Below are positions 14,855 through 21,873 of a DNA stretch of 21,873 nucleotides, one piece after another. A program made the position numbers and the translations under genes. The stretch is from Caldisphaera sp046536515 (GTDB lineage: Archaea; Thermoproteota; Thermoprotei_A; Sulfolobales; Acidilobaceae): NCBI RefSeq assembly GCF_046536515.1, contig NZ_JAWDMQ010000023.1, positions 1 to 21,873 of the forward strand. The letters run 5' to 3'. Positions within the stretch are counted from its first letter, which is position 1. The number at the start of each line of letters is the position of its first letter. Below the pieces are notes generated by a model, which did no database searches, was not told the origin of the DNA, and saw nothing but the letters and a program-made list of their open reading frames with translations.

Positions 14855-15487
14855 TTAATGGAGATTATTCTCTATATATTTGAAAATTGAATCAATCCTA
14901 TATAGTAGTTCTTTGTTTTTAGTTTCATATTTAAAGTTAGCAATATCTTTTAATATGGAATTTAGTTGCTTATTTATTTCAATGTTTAATTCAAGTTTTT
15001 CTGCCTCTATTTTTGGTCCTCCTTCCATAAATCCTTCAGGATAATACCAATCCTTTAACCAAATGAATCCAAGGTTAAATAACTTAAAGCCAAGTCGAGT
15101 TAAAACGGGTGGTACACCTAGTCTTAGTTCTTTTAAAGTCTTTTCATCGTTTGTATATTCAACAAACAGCTTATCGCCATGTTCTAGATTTTCAGAAAGA
15201 AATTCTAATATTGCCATTTCTATTTTACTTTCATAGTATTCTAAATAATGATTTCCCATTTCTATTTTACTTTGTATATCAAAAATTTCTACCCATGGTT
15301 TATAGAAAGGCGACCTTCCTAGAAAAACTTTCATTTTTATCAAGTTTAACATATTTTTGTCATATCTTAATTTTAATGAGAGGTTTCTTTCTTCTTTAAA
15401 TCTTCCTTTTAATACTCTCTCTGCCTTAATTTCATAATTCTCAATTTTAAATCCTTCTTTTAACTTTTTAATAAGATCCTTTTTCAA
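14855..15487 (-). CDS. DUF1122-like protein of unknown function
   Basis: A 210-residue soluble protein, mixed alpha/beta and rich in Lys and Glu, with no signal peptide or membrane helix. Its central signature (LGVPPVLTRLGFKLF, then WLKDWYYPEGFMEGGPKI) recalls the archaeal DUF1122 family, a recognition I hold with moderate confidence. The family has no established function that I know of. The C-terminal third is helical and possibly coiled-coil (LELNIEINKQLNSILKDIANF). The start is TTG; a TATA-like TTTATATTAA (minus strand, 15510-15501) is about 18 bases away, with no strong ribosome binding site, so the start is uncertain. It is convergent with the methyltransferase gene and divergent from thermosome beta, and is transcribed alone. 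Confidence 0.65.
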   Translation of the reverse strand: MKKDLIKKLKEGFKIENYEIKAERVLKGRFKEERNLSLKLRYDKNMLNLIKMKVFLGRSPFYKPWVEIFDIQSKIEMGNHYLEYYESKIEMAILEFLSENLEHGDKLFVEYTNDEKTLKELRLGVPPVLTRLGFKLFNLGFIWLKDWYYPEGFMEGGPKIEAEKLELNIEINKQLNSILKDIANFKYETKNKELLYRIDSIFKYIENNLH

Positions 15488-15753
15488 CTCTATTTCTTTA
15501 TTAATATAAAAAAGAGAAATTTATAAGAATATGTTAGTATTTTTTTAAATTTTAAATATACATTAATATAATGTAATTAATCCGATAATAACCTTTTGTT
15601 AACCCCCCGGTTAACAATGAAAAATTTTAATCTTACACAGTTTAAAAAGCATTCTATTATAAAATATTTGGAAATGTAATTCATTTTTCTACACCATAAA
15701 CCATGGCCTTAAGTATGAGTAGTTTGCCAAATTATTTTTATATAGTTTACTAT
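15488..15753. other. Divergent intergenic region between the DUF1122 gene and thermosome beta
   Basis: It has no gene. It holds the DUF1122-side TATA region (15501-15512), a perfect 9-base inverted repeat (separate entry) and a second TATA-like stretch (TTTTTATATAGTTTA, about 15734-15748) just before the thermosome core promoter. That makes two TATA-like sites in tandem about 25 bases apart. Confidence 0.5.
15596..15617. promoter_or_regulatory. Perfect inverted repeat TTGTTAACC-CCCC-GGTTAACAA
   Basis: Two 9-base arms are perfect reverse complements around a C4 spacer, giving 22 bases in total. It lies in the divergent region, about 85 bases from the DUF1122-like TATA and about 140 bases from the thermosome beta TATA. 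It could be a dimeric regulator site or a hairpin; the sequence alone does not decide. Confidence 0.5.
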
Positions 15754-15773
15754 AGAAAAGTTTATATAGAAGC
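15754..15773 (+). promoter_or_regulatory. Thermosome beta promoter core (BRE + TATA)
   Basis: AGAAAAGTTTATATAGAAGC differs by one base from the thermosome alpha element at 7251-7270, and CTCAC follows both. It lies about 50 bases before the ATG, leaving a short leader that carries the GGGTGA ribosome binding site (15809-15814). Confidence 0.75.
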
Positions 15774-15820
15774 TCGCTCACATAAGAATCTCGGCAGTTG
15801 ATTAGATAGGGTGAAAGTAT

Positions 15821-17488
15821 ATGTCGATGCCTATTGAAAACATGGGAGTACCTGTTATAATATTAAAAGAAGGTACTGAGAGATCTTATGGTAAGGAAGC
15901 TGTTAGGAATAATTTAATGGCAGCAAGAGCTATTTCGGAAATTTTAAAAACAACATATGGTCCTAAAGGAATGGATAAAATGCTTGTAGACAGCCTAGGA
16001 GATGTAACAATTACAAACGACGGTGCAACAATATTAGACAAGATGGATTTGCAGCACCCAGCCGGTAAGATGCTTGTCCAAGTTGCTAAGGGTCAAGATG
16101 AGGAAGCAGGAGATGGTACTAAAACTTCAGTTATTTTTGCCGGAGAGCTTTTAAAGGAAGCAGAAAACCTTTTAGAGAAAAACATACATCCAACAATAAT
16201 TATTAACGGTTATAAGCAGGCATTACAGAAGGCAATTGAAGTGTTGGAAAAGATTTCTGAACCAGTTAGCTTAGATGATCAAGAAAAATTGCTATTAGTT
16301 GCTAAAACAAGCTTAAACAGTAAAGCAGTATCAGAGGCAAGAGAACACTTTGCAAAAATTGCAGTAGAAGCCGTTAGAGCTATTGCAGAAAAAAGAGGAG
16401 ATAAGAATTTTGCAGATATAAACAACATACAAATAGTTAAAAAATATGGGGGTAGCTTATTAGATACTCAATTGATTTATGGTATAGTTATTGATAAGGA
16501 AGTTGTTCATCCTGACATGCCAAAGCGTGTAAAGAATGCAAAGATAGCTTTATTAGATGCTTCATTGGAAATTGAAAAGCCAGAGTTGGATATGGAAATT
16601 AGCCTATCATCCCCTGAATCAATGAAAAAGTTATTAGACAAACAAGAAAAAATGTTATCAGAAAAAGTTGAGAAAATAGCTGCGACTGGAGCTAACGTTG
16701 TTATAACACAAAAAGGTATTGACGATGTTGCTCAACACTTCTTAGCAAAGAAAGGTATACTAGCAGCTAGGAGAGTAAAGAGGAGCGATATAGAGAAGCT
16801 TGCTAAAGCAACTGGAGCAAGAATAGTTACTAACCTAGACGATTTGAAGTCCGAAGATTTAGGATTTGCAGAAAATGTTGAAGAAAAGAAGATTGGAGAT
16901 GACAAAATGATATTTGTAGAAGGCGCTAAGAATCCAAAGAGCGTCACAATATTAATACGCGGTGGATTTGAAAGATTAGTTGAGGAAGCCGATAGGGCAA
17001 TTCACGATGCATTAAGTGCTGTAGCAGATGCAATAGTTGATAATAAAATAGTAGCAGGGGGAGGCGCAGTTGAAGAAGAAATTGCTAAAGAATTAAGAGA
17101 ATGGTCTAAAGGTGTACCAGGTAAAACACAAATAGCAGTAGAATCGTTTATAAAATCATTAGAAGCATTGCCGCAAACAATAGCTTTTAATGCTGGTCAC
17201 GACCCAATAGATATATTAATGAAATTGAGAAGCGCTCATTCAGATGACTCAAAGAAATGGTATGGGATTGATATAGAAACTGGAAACATAGTAGATATGT
17301 GGTCAAAAGGAGTTATAGAACCAATGAGAGTTAAGGCTAATGCGTTAAAAGCAGGAACTGATGCAGCAAGCTTAATATTAAGAATAGATGATATGATTGC
17401 AGCTAAGAAGAGTGGAGGAGCCGGCGGAAAGGGTCCGAGCGGTAAATCATCAGAAGAAGAATCCAGTAAAGAATCTAGCAGCGATTAA
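15821..17488 (+). CDS. thsB: Thermosome (group II chaperonin) subunit, beta type
   Basis: A 555-residue chaperonin subunit, partner of the alpha subunit in the two-ring thermosome. Signatures: TYGPKGMDKMLVDSLGD, ITNDGATILDKMDLQHP, the GDGTKTS nucleotide loop, AGGGAVEEEIA and KWYGIDIETGNIVDMWSKG. From remembered Sulfolobus sequences, the last and KGQDEE.GDGTKT are beta-like. The C terminus is a Ser/Glu/Lys-rich acidic tail (SSEEESSKESSSD), unlike the Gly/Met tail of alpha. GGGTGA 6 bases upstream fixes the ATG. Within residues about 285-333 the protein and DNA are alpha-like: QKGIDDVAQHFLAKKGILA instead of the beta form I recall from Sulfolobus (IDEVAQSYLAKKGVLA). This suggests that the block was copied from the alpha gene. 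Confidence 0.95.
   Translation: MSMPIENMGVPVIILKEGTERSYGKEAVRNNLMAARAISEILKTTYGPKGMDKMLVDSLGDVTITNDGATILDKMDLQHPAGKMLVQVAKGQDEEAGDGTKTSVIFAGELLKEAENLLEKNIHPTIIINGYKQALQKAIEVLEKISEPVSLDDQEKLLLVAKTSLNSKAVSEAREHFAKIAVEAVRAIAEKRGDKNFADINNIQIVKKYGGSLLDTQLIYGIVIDKEVVHPDMPKRVKNAKIALLDASLEIEKPELDMEISLSSPESMKKLLDKQEKMLSEKVEKIAATGANVVITQKGIDDVAQHFLAKKGILAARRVKRSDIEKLAKATGARIVTNLDDLKSEDLGFAENVEEKKIGDDKMIFVEGAKNPKSVTILIRGGFERLVEEADRAIHDALSAVADAIVDNKIVAGGGAVEEEIAKELREWSKGVPGKTQIAVESFIKSLEALPQTIAFNAGHDPIDILMKLRSAHSDDSKKWYGIDIETGNIVDMWSKGVIEPMRVKANALKAGTDAASLILRIDDMIAAKKSGGAGGKGPSGKSSEEESSKESSSD
16674..16820 (+). repeat. Gene-conversion-like tract, copy in thermosome beta
   Basis: Counterpart of 8184-8330: 143 of 147 bases identical, including a 97-base perfect run (16674-16770). 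A second shorter identical block follows at 16917-16954, matching 8427-8464. Confidence 0.85.
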
Positions 17489-17504
17489 ACCTAATTTTCT
17501 AATT

Positions 17505-17516
17505 CATTTTTTATTT
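17505..17516 (+). terminator. T-rich terminator after thermosome beta
   Basis: CATTTTTTATTT, about 17 bases after the stop codon, is consistent with archaeal U-tract termination. The next gene has its own TATA box immediately downstream. Confidence 0.45.
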
Positions 17517-17517
17517 C

Positions 17518-17531
17518 TGTATTATATTTAT
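17518..17531 (+). promoter_or_regulatory. TATA box of the G1P dehydrogenase gene
   Basis: TGTATTATATTTAT is centred about 24 bases before the ATG at 17548, with no ribosome binding site between them, which fits leaderless initiation. Confidence 0.55.
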
Positions 17532-17547
17532 TCTTTGGGTTAAAAGA

Positions 17548-18606
17548 ATGATCAGTGGCCATCCAATAGATTTACCTCAAAGAATTATTATTGGGGAAAA
17601 CGTTTTAGACAATATTGGAACTCAAGTTTCTGAGCTATTTAATAAGGGAAAGTCTGTTTTAGTTTTTACGGGCCCGAATGTATATAAAAAATATTATAAT
17701 AAGGTTAAGGAGAGCTTAGAAGATAAAGGTTTTTCAGTATCGTATATGATAACTGATATGCCTACAGTTGAATATGCTAAATCATTGTCTGACGAGGTAT
17801 CTAAAGATAATTTTGATATACTGTTAGGTTTGGGAGGAGGAAGAAGTATTGATTTAACAAAATACGTTGCAATGAACCTTGATAAGAACTTTATAAGCGT
17901 ACCTACTGCAGCAAGCCATGATGGTATAACAAGCCCTTTTGTTACTTTAAGAGGCTTTGATAGGTTTCATTCTAAGCCAGCTAAACCACCCAAATTAATA
18001 TTAATAGATATAAATATTATAATTGATGCTCCAAAAAGGCATAATGCTGCAGGATTTGGTGATTTAATAGGTAAATATACATCTGTATTAGATTGGCGCT
18101 TAGCTCATAAACTAAAAGGGGAGTACTATGGTGAATATGCAGCAAGCTTAGCATTAATGAGTGCTAAACATGTTAGCATATACTCAAATGAAATAGGTCT
18201 TGGCAATAAAGAAGGGATAAGAGTACTATCGGAAGCATTGGTTAGCAGTGGGGTCGCTATGTGTATTGCAGGAAGCTCCAGACCGGCTAGTGGATCGGAG
18301 CACCTTTTTGCTCATGCGTTGGAGATGGTAAGCAAAAACCCACCATTACATGGAGAGGCTGTTGGTGTGGGCACAATAATGATGTCGTACCTATATGGAA
18401 AAGACTGGAGAAGAATTAGGAAACTATTAAAGACTGTTGGAGCCCCTACCAATTATAAAGAATTAGGTGTAACGGAAGAAGAAATATTAAAGGCATTGAC
18501 AAAAGCTGTAAGTATTAGGCCAGAAAGGTACACAATTTTAGGTGAAAGCGGGTTAAATGAAAAAGCTGCAGAAGAACTTGCTAAAAATACCTTTGTTATA
18601 GGGTAG
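17548..18606 (+). CDS. egsA: sn-Glycerol-1-phosphate dehydrogenase
   Basis: A 352-residue cytoplasmic enzyme that reduces dihydroxyacetone phosphate to sn-glycerol-1-phosphate, the backbone of archaeal membrane lipids, using NAD(P)H and Zn. The N-terminal half is a Rossmann-like nucleotide domain with the Gly-rich GLGGGRSID motif and VPTAASHDGITSP. The helical C-terminal half carries the expected Zn ligands: D172 (GFGDLIGKY), H252 (GSEHLFAHAL) and H268 (PLHGEAVG). Length and motifs match the family fully, and the gene looks intact. The ATG start is supported by a TATA box at leaderless distance. It stands as its own unit between thermosome beta and the intergenic region carrying a repeated hairpin module. 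Related glycerol dehydrogenases are the main alternative, but the motif set favours EgsA. Confidence 0.93.
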   Translation: MISGHPIDLPQRIIIGENVLDNIGTQVSELFNKGKSVLVFTGPNVYKKYYNKVKESLEDKGFSVSYMITDMPTVEYAKSLSDEVSKDNFDILLGLGGGRSIDLTKYVAMNLDKNFISVPTAASHDGITSPFVTLRGFDRFHSKPAKPPKLILIDINIIIDAPKRHNAAGFGDLIGKYTSVLDWRLAHKLKGEYYGEYAASLALMSAKHVSIYSNEIGLGNKEGIRVLSEALVSSGVAMCIAGSSRPASGSEHLFAHALEMVSKNPPLHGEAVGVGTIMMSYLYGKDWRRIRKLLKTVGAPTNYKELGVTEEEILKALTKAVSIRPERYTILGESGLNEKAAEELAKNTFVIG

Positions 18607-19025
18607 CAAGTTTAAAACAGATCTTAATAATTAAACTCTGATTGTATTTTTACAACTGAAAGCCTCGCCCTTTAGGGCAGGGATGAGAGAATAGGTTTAT
18701 AAAAGACATAACCGTTAACATAAAAGATCTTATGCTTAAGCTAATCACTACACCTTATCTTAGATTAAGGTAATACATAAGCTTAAATAGAGCCGGCTAA
18801 AAAAATGAAATAAGCAAATAATGCTCCTAGTTAAAAACAGAATAATAAATTTCTTTATTATTGCTCTTACCTTTTATATTTTTTATTAAAATTTATAAAC
18901 AAACGTTTATTAATAGAAATATTTTATAAATATAGTTTAGTTTGAACAATGCCCATATATCATTTTTATCTAACATAAAAATTAAAACGTTTGAAAATCC
19001 TGAGATGTTTGGTGAAAATAAATTG
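18607..19025. other. Long intergenic region upstream of proteasome beta
   Basis: It contains hairpin module copy B (18650-18702), inverted repeat fragments (CCTTA/TAAGG at 18763-18780; TTAAGCT/AGCTTAA flanking), AT-rich DNA and the likely proteasome TATA box (TTTTATAAATATA, 18922-18934). I see no coding sequence with support. A tiny frame (ATG at 18949, nine codons) sits near the expected transcript start; it may be chance. Confidence 0.5.
18650..18702 (+). repeat. TTACAA-hairpin-ATGAGA-TATA module, copy B
   Basis: TTACAACTGAAAG is followed by stem CCTCGCCC/GGGCAGGG (18663-18670 with 18675-18682, one C-A mismatch) around TTTA, then ATGAGA and a TATA box (TTTATAA, 18696-18702). It matches copy A at 14147-14098 on the minus strand. 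The module may serve as a portable promoter or as an insertion-element end. The nearest plus-strand gene downstream is proteasome beta. Confidence 0.75.
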
Positions 19026-19655
19026 ATGCCATTTGATAAAGAAAAATCATTAAAGGCTCTTCATGGGACAACTACGGTTGGATTTATAACTAAAGATGCA
19101 GTAATCTTGGCTGCAGATAAAAGAGCAACTGCAGGTACTTTAATAGCTAGCAGAACTGTTAAAAAAATAGTTAAGATAACAGATTATGCTGCAATGACTA
19201 TAGCAGGTCTGGTTGCAGACGCGCAAATGCTTGCAGATTCAATAAGAGAAGAAGCAAGATTGTATGAGACGACTAATAAAAGGAAATTAACAGTTAAGGG
19301 CATGGCAACCTTATTAGCTAATGTATTGTTTTCAACAAAATATTATCCGTATTTAGTTCAATTAATAATTGGGGGTTATGATACAGAGCCTAGATTATAT
19401 AGCTTAGATTACTTTGGAAGCATTACGGAAGAAAAGATGACATCTACAGGCTCAGGCTCTCCTGTTGCATTAGGAGTGCTAGAGAGAGATTATAAACAAG
19501 ATATGAGCATAGAGGAGGCTATGAATTTGGCGGCAAGAGCAGTTAAAGTAGCTATTATGAGAGACTCTGCAACCGGTGATGGTGTGGATGTATTTGCAAT
19601 AACCTCTAAGGGAATAAGAGAAAGTTTTATACCTCTCCAGCAACTCCTTTCTTAA
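19026..19655 (+). CDS. psmB: 20S proteasome beta subunit (catalytic)
   Basis: N-terminal-nucleophile protease subunit of the archaeal 20S core. Maturation at G/T in KALHG-TTTVGF exposes the catalytic Thr1; Asp17 (AADKRAT) and Lys33 (SRTVKK) are also present, so the subunit should be active. Start choice: the frame opens upstream at TTG 18942, which would give a 42-residue propeptide. GGTGA at 19011-19015 instead supports initiation at ATG 19026 (or TTG 19023), giving a 14-residue propeptide closer to other archaeal beta subunits. The transcript start inferred from the TATA at 18922-18934 would leave a leader of about 70-80 bases. It lies 52 bases before aCPSF1, an association I recall from other archaea. 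Archaea often carry two beta genes; which one this is cannot be told here. Confidence 0.92.
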   Translation: MPFDKEKSLKALHGTTTVGFITKDAVILAADKRATAGTLIASRTVKKIVKITDYAAMTIAGLVADAQMLADSIREEARLYETTNKRKLTVKGMATLLANVLFSTKYYPYLVQLIIGGYDTEPRLYSLDYFGSITEEKMTSTGSGSPVALGVLERDYKQDMSIEEAMNLAARAVKVAIMRDSATGDGVDVFAITSKGIRESFIPLQQLLS

Positions 19656-19707
19656 AAGGATAAGAGAGATTTTAATAAAAAAATTTTATTTATCCCGGTG
19701 ATTTAAT

Positions 19708-21735
19708 TTGGAAGAAGCTAGCCAAGAAAGATTAATATCAGGACAAAAGCTTAGATCTATGATAGTCAGTGAAATTTTGAAGAATGTAAGAGATGCAGAA
19801 ATATCAAGTATAGACTTTGAAGGTCCTGAAATCGCAATTTATGTTAAAAATCCTCAATGGATTTTAGAGGGAGAAGAAAAGATAAGAGAACTAGCAAAGC
19901 AATTAAGGAAAAGGATGGTTATAAGGACTGATCCTAAAGCCAGAAAAACAAGAGAAGCTACAATTCAATATATTATGGAGAATACGCCTGAAGAGGCAGG
20001 TATCACACCAAGTGATATACAATTCGATGAAGTATTAGGAGAAGTTAGAGTGTTTGCTGATAAACCGGGTAAGCTTCTTGGGAAAGGTAAACCTTTTAGA
20101 AACCAGGTATTGGCAAATACTGGTTGGAGATTGGAAGTTCAAAGAAAATCCCCATTGGTTAGTAAAACCCTTGCTTCAGTTTTAGAATTATATATAAGGG
20201 CTTCATCTGAAAGAAGGAAGGCTTTAAGAGAAATAGGGGAAAGAATTTATAGGGAAATGATAGTAGGTCCAAAAAATATAAGAGTTATAGGTCTAGGCAG
20301 TTTTGGGGAAGTAGGTAGATCATCTATATTACTTGATACCGGTGAAAGCAAAATACTTTTGGATGCAGGCTTTGCTCAGAGTGGATATTCAACAGATGCT
20401 TACCCTTACTTTGATGCACCTGAATTTAGATTAGAAGATTTGGATGCAATAGTTATATCTCATGCCCATATGGATCATATGGGTTTACTTCCGATTTTAT
20501 ACAAATACGGATATCGTGGGCCTTCGTATATGACCCCTCCTACAAGGGACATAACTGTTTTAATGCTAAAAGATTTTATAGATCTGTTCGTGAAAGAAGG
20601 GAAAGAGCCTCCATTTACTATGAAAGACATAAATACTATGTTAACAAGAACTATTACAGTTAATTATAATGTTGTAACGGATCTATCGCCTGATGCTAAG
20701 CTGACATTTTCTGATGCAGGCCATATTTTGGGCTCTGCATTGACCCATATTCATATTGGACAAGGTCTTTTTAACATACTTTACACAGGTGATATAAAAT
20801 ATTATAAGGCTAAAGAAGAATTAAATACAACAAGACTACAACCACCAGCGAATACAGAATTCCATAGGGTAGAAGCTTTAATTATGGAAACGACTTATGG
20901 GGCTACTGAAACTGCTACTAGAGAAGAGGCTGAAACACAGTTATTTGAATTAATTAAAAAAGTTTATGATAGAAAAGGAAAAATTTTAATTCCAGTGATG
21001 GCTGTAGGTAGAGCGCAAGACATGATGGTTTTAATTAATAAAGCATCTCAGGACAAAAAAATACCAGAGATGCCGATATATATTGATGGTTTAATATATG
21101 AAGTTACAGCCATTTATACTTCTTACCCAGAATTACTAGCTAAACCTATAAGAGATGAAATACTGCATAACGATAATAATCCATTTATAGGGCCTAATAT
21201 GGTATTTGTTAACGATTCTAGTAAAAGAGATGAAGCTATATTTAGCCAAGGGCCTGCCATAATAATTTCAACAAGTGGCATGATGACAGGTGGACCTATT
21301 TTGGAGTACTTTAAAAACTTAGCTGATAATCAGAACAATGCTCTAGTATTTGTTAGCTATCAGGCCTCGGGGACTCTTGGAAGGAAAATTGTAGAAGGTG
21401 AAAAGGAAATACAAATGATGGATGGGAATCAATTGAAGACTATTAAGGTAAATTTAGAAGTGCAAAGAATAGAAGGATTTTCTGGACATGCTAACAGAAG
21501 TGAGCTTCAAGGATTTCTAAGAGGTCTAACCCCTAAGCCAAGGGTTATAATTTTAAATCATGGAGAGCCAAGTCAAACAATATCGTTCGGAATTTTAATT
21601 AAACAAAAATGGGACAAGCTGGGATTTGAGTCAATGCCAGAAGTAGTATATCCGGAAAACTTAGAAGCTGTTAGAGTATTCCCTAGAAACATAAAACTTC
21701 ATTCTATGCTAAACTATTTGCAAACAGGGGGCTGA
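19708..21735 (+). CDS. aCPSF1 / FttA: KH-metallo-beta-lactamase-beta-CASP ribonuclease, transcription terminator
   Basis: A 675-residue homologue of eukaryotic CPSF73. The N-terminal ~170 residues form the KH-domain region that binds RNA. A metallo-beta-lactamase domain (about 190-390) follows, with GLGSFGEVGRS, HAHMDH (H252, H254, D256, H257), the H339 motif (GHILGSA) and D362 (YTGDIKY). The beta-CASP domain carries METTYG, H594 (GFSGHANRSEL) and H618 (LNHGEPS). The catalytic zinc ligands look complete. Known archaeal members cleave RNA at U-rich sites and act as a general termination factor. The start is TTG with GGTGAT at 19697-19702 (5-base spacer). It is probably co-transcribed with psmB. 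The C terminus ends just after the last domain, so the gene is complete. Confidence 0.93.
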   Translation: MEEASQERLISGQKLRSMIVSEILKNVRDAEISSIDFEGPEIAIYVKNPQWILEGEEKIRELAKQLRKRMVIRTDPKARKTREATIQYIMENTPEEAGITPSDIQFDEVLGEVRVFADKPGKLLGKGKPFRNQVLANTGWRLEVQRKSPLVSKTLASVLELYIRASSERRKALREIGERIYREMIVGPKNIRVIGLGSFGEVGRSSILLDTGESKILLDAGFAQSGYSTDAYPYFDAPEFRLEDLDAIVISHAHMDHMGLLPILYKYGYRGPSYMTPPTRDITVLMLKDFIDLFVKEGKEPPFTMKDINTMLTRTITVNYNVVTDLSPDAKLTFSDAGHILGSALTHIHIGQGLFNILYTGDIKYYKAKEELNTTRLQPPANTEFHRVEALIMETTYGATETATREEAETQLFELIKKVYDRKGKILIPVMAVGRAQDMMVLINKASQDKKIPEMPIYIDGLIYEVTAIYTSYPELLAKPIRDEILHNDNNPFIGPNMVFVNDSSKRDEAIFSQGPAIIISTSGMMTGGPILEYFKNLADNQNNALVFVSYQASGTLGRKIVEGEKEIQMMDGNQLKTIKVNLEVQRIEGFSGHANRSELQGFLRGLTPKPRVIILNHGEPSQTISFGILIKQKWDKLGFESMPEVVYPENLEAVRVFPRNIKLHSMLNYLQTGG

Positions 21736-21856
21736 ATATTAAGATATTATTCAACATTTAATTTTCAGCATATTATGCAAACATTAATAAAAGGAATTTT
21801 CGCAAAAGCTATTTAATAATTTTGTAAATATAAATCTTTTTATGATAAAGAAATTA

Positions 21857-21873
21857 TTACAAATGAAAGCCTC
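21857..21873 (+). repeat. Start of a third TTACAA-hairpin module, copy C (cut by window end)
   Basis: TTACAAATGAAAGCCTC matches the first 17 bases of copies A and B with one difference (A for C). The stem and any TATA box would lie beyond the window. Confidence 0.6.

Noticed and set aside
15109..15399. Plus-strand 96-codon frame opposite the DUF1122-like gene
   Set aside because: The minus-strand gene has better codon character, a recognisable domain pattern and an upstream TATA; the opposite frame is a low-complexity Leu/Phe-rich shadow.
18703..18800. Possible degraded second copy of the zinc-ribbon leader after hairpin copy B (TTATCTT and CTTAAAT words)
   Set aside because: Similarity to 14090-14047 (minus) is limited to short AT-rich words with different spacing; not enough to claim homology without alignment statistics.
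1..21873. CRISPR array, toxin-antitoxin pair or defence island
   Set aside because: No regularly spaced direct repeats, Cas-like genes or recognisable toxin/antitoxin pairs were found; most genes are ordinary archaeal housekeeping genes.

Overview
The window looks like a thermophilic crenarchaeal chromosome. It is AT-rich, with TATA-box promoters, a mix of leaderless starts and GGTGA-type ribosome binding sites, TTG/GTG starts, two thermosome subunits resembling Sulfolobus TF55 alpha and beta, sn-glycerol-1-phosphate dehydrogenase (archaeal lipids), an archaeal proteasome beta subunit and aCPSF1. Low G+C plus these gene types would suit a Caldisphaera/Acidilobales-like organism, but that is a guess from memory and not shown by the sequence. 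Most of the window is housekeeping DNA.

Layout. 1-2737 is a cell-surface locus: a type IV pilin-like gene on the minus strand, divergent from two plus-strand genes for Asn/Thr-rich secreted proteins, the second with a C-terminal membrane anchor. 2784-4589 holds a small methyltransferase and an M24 (creatinase/prolidase-like) protein with altered metal ligands. 4694-7240 holds a small membrane protein, an MFS transporter and a DHH phosphoesterase. 7325-9004 is thermosome alpha. 9116-11941 is a large Lhr/Ski2-like helicase with a zinc ribbon. 12026-12100 is tRNA-Glu(CTC). A second MFS-like transporter follows, then a decayed mobile-element-like stretch (about 13700-14150), a HemK/Mtq2-type methyltransferase and a minus-strand DUF1122-like gene. 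15821-17488 is thermosome beta, followed by G1P dehydrogenase, proteasome beta and aCPSF1 (FttA).

How the genes fit together. The alpha and beta thermosomes make one hetero-oligomeric chaperonin. Although 6.8 kb apart, they share an almost identical 20-base promoter core. They also share a 147-base coding block with only four differences, far more alike than the rest of the genes, which suggests recent gene conversion. Proteasome beta and aCPSF1 sit in tandem and, with the Lhr-like helicase, give the region a protein and RNA quality-control flavour.

Most notable non-coding signals: (i) a repeated module TTACAA + GC-rich hairpin + ATGAGA + TATA box, with two full copies (14110-14147 minus, 18650-18702 plus) and one cut by the window end (21857-21873); (ii) four TTCCC pentamers at 10-11 base spacing between the divergent surface genes; (iii) a perfect 9-base inverted repeat with a C4 loop upstream of thermosome beta. 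I see no CRISPR array, rRNA or intact insertion sequence.
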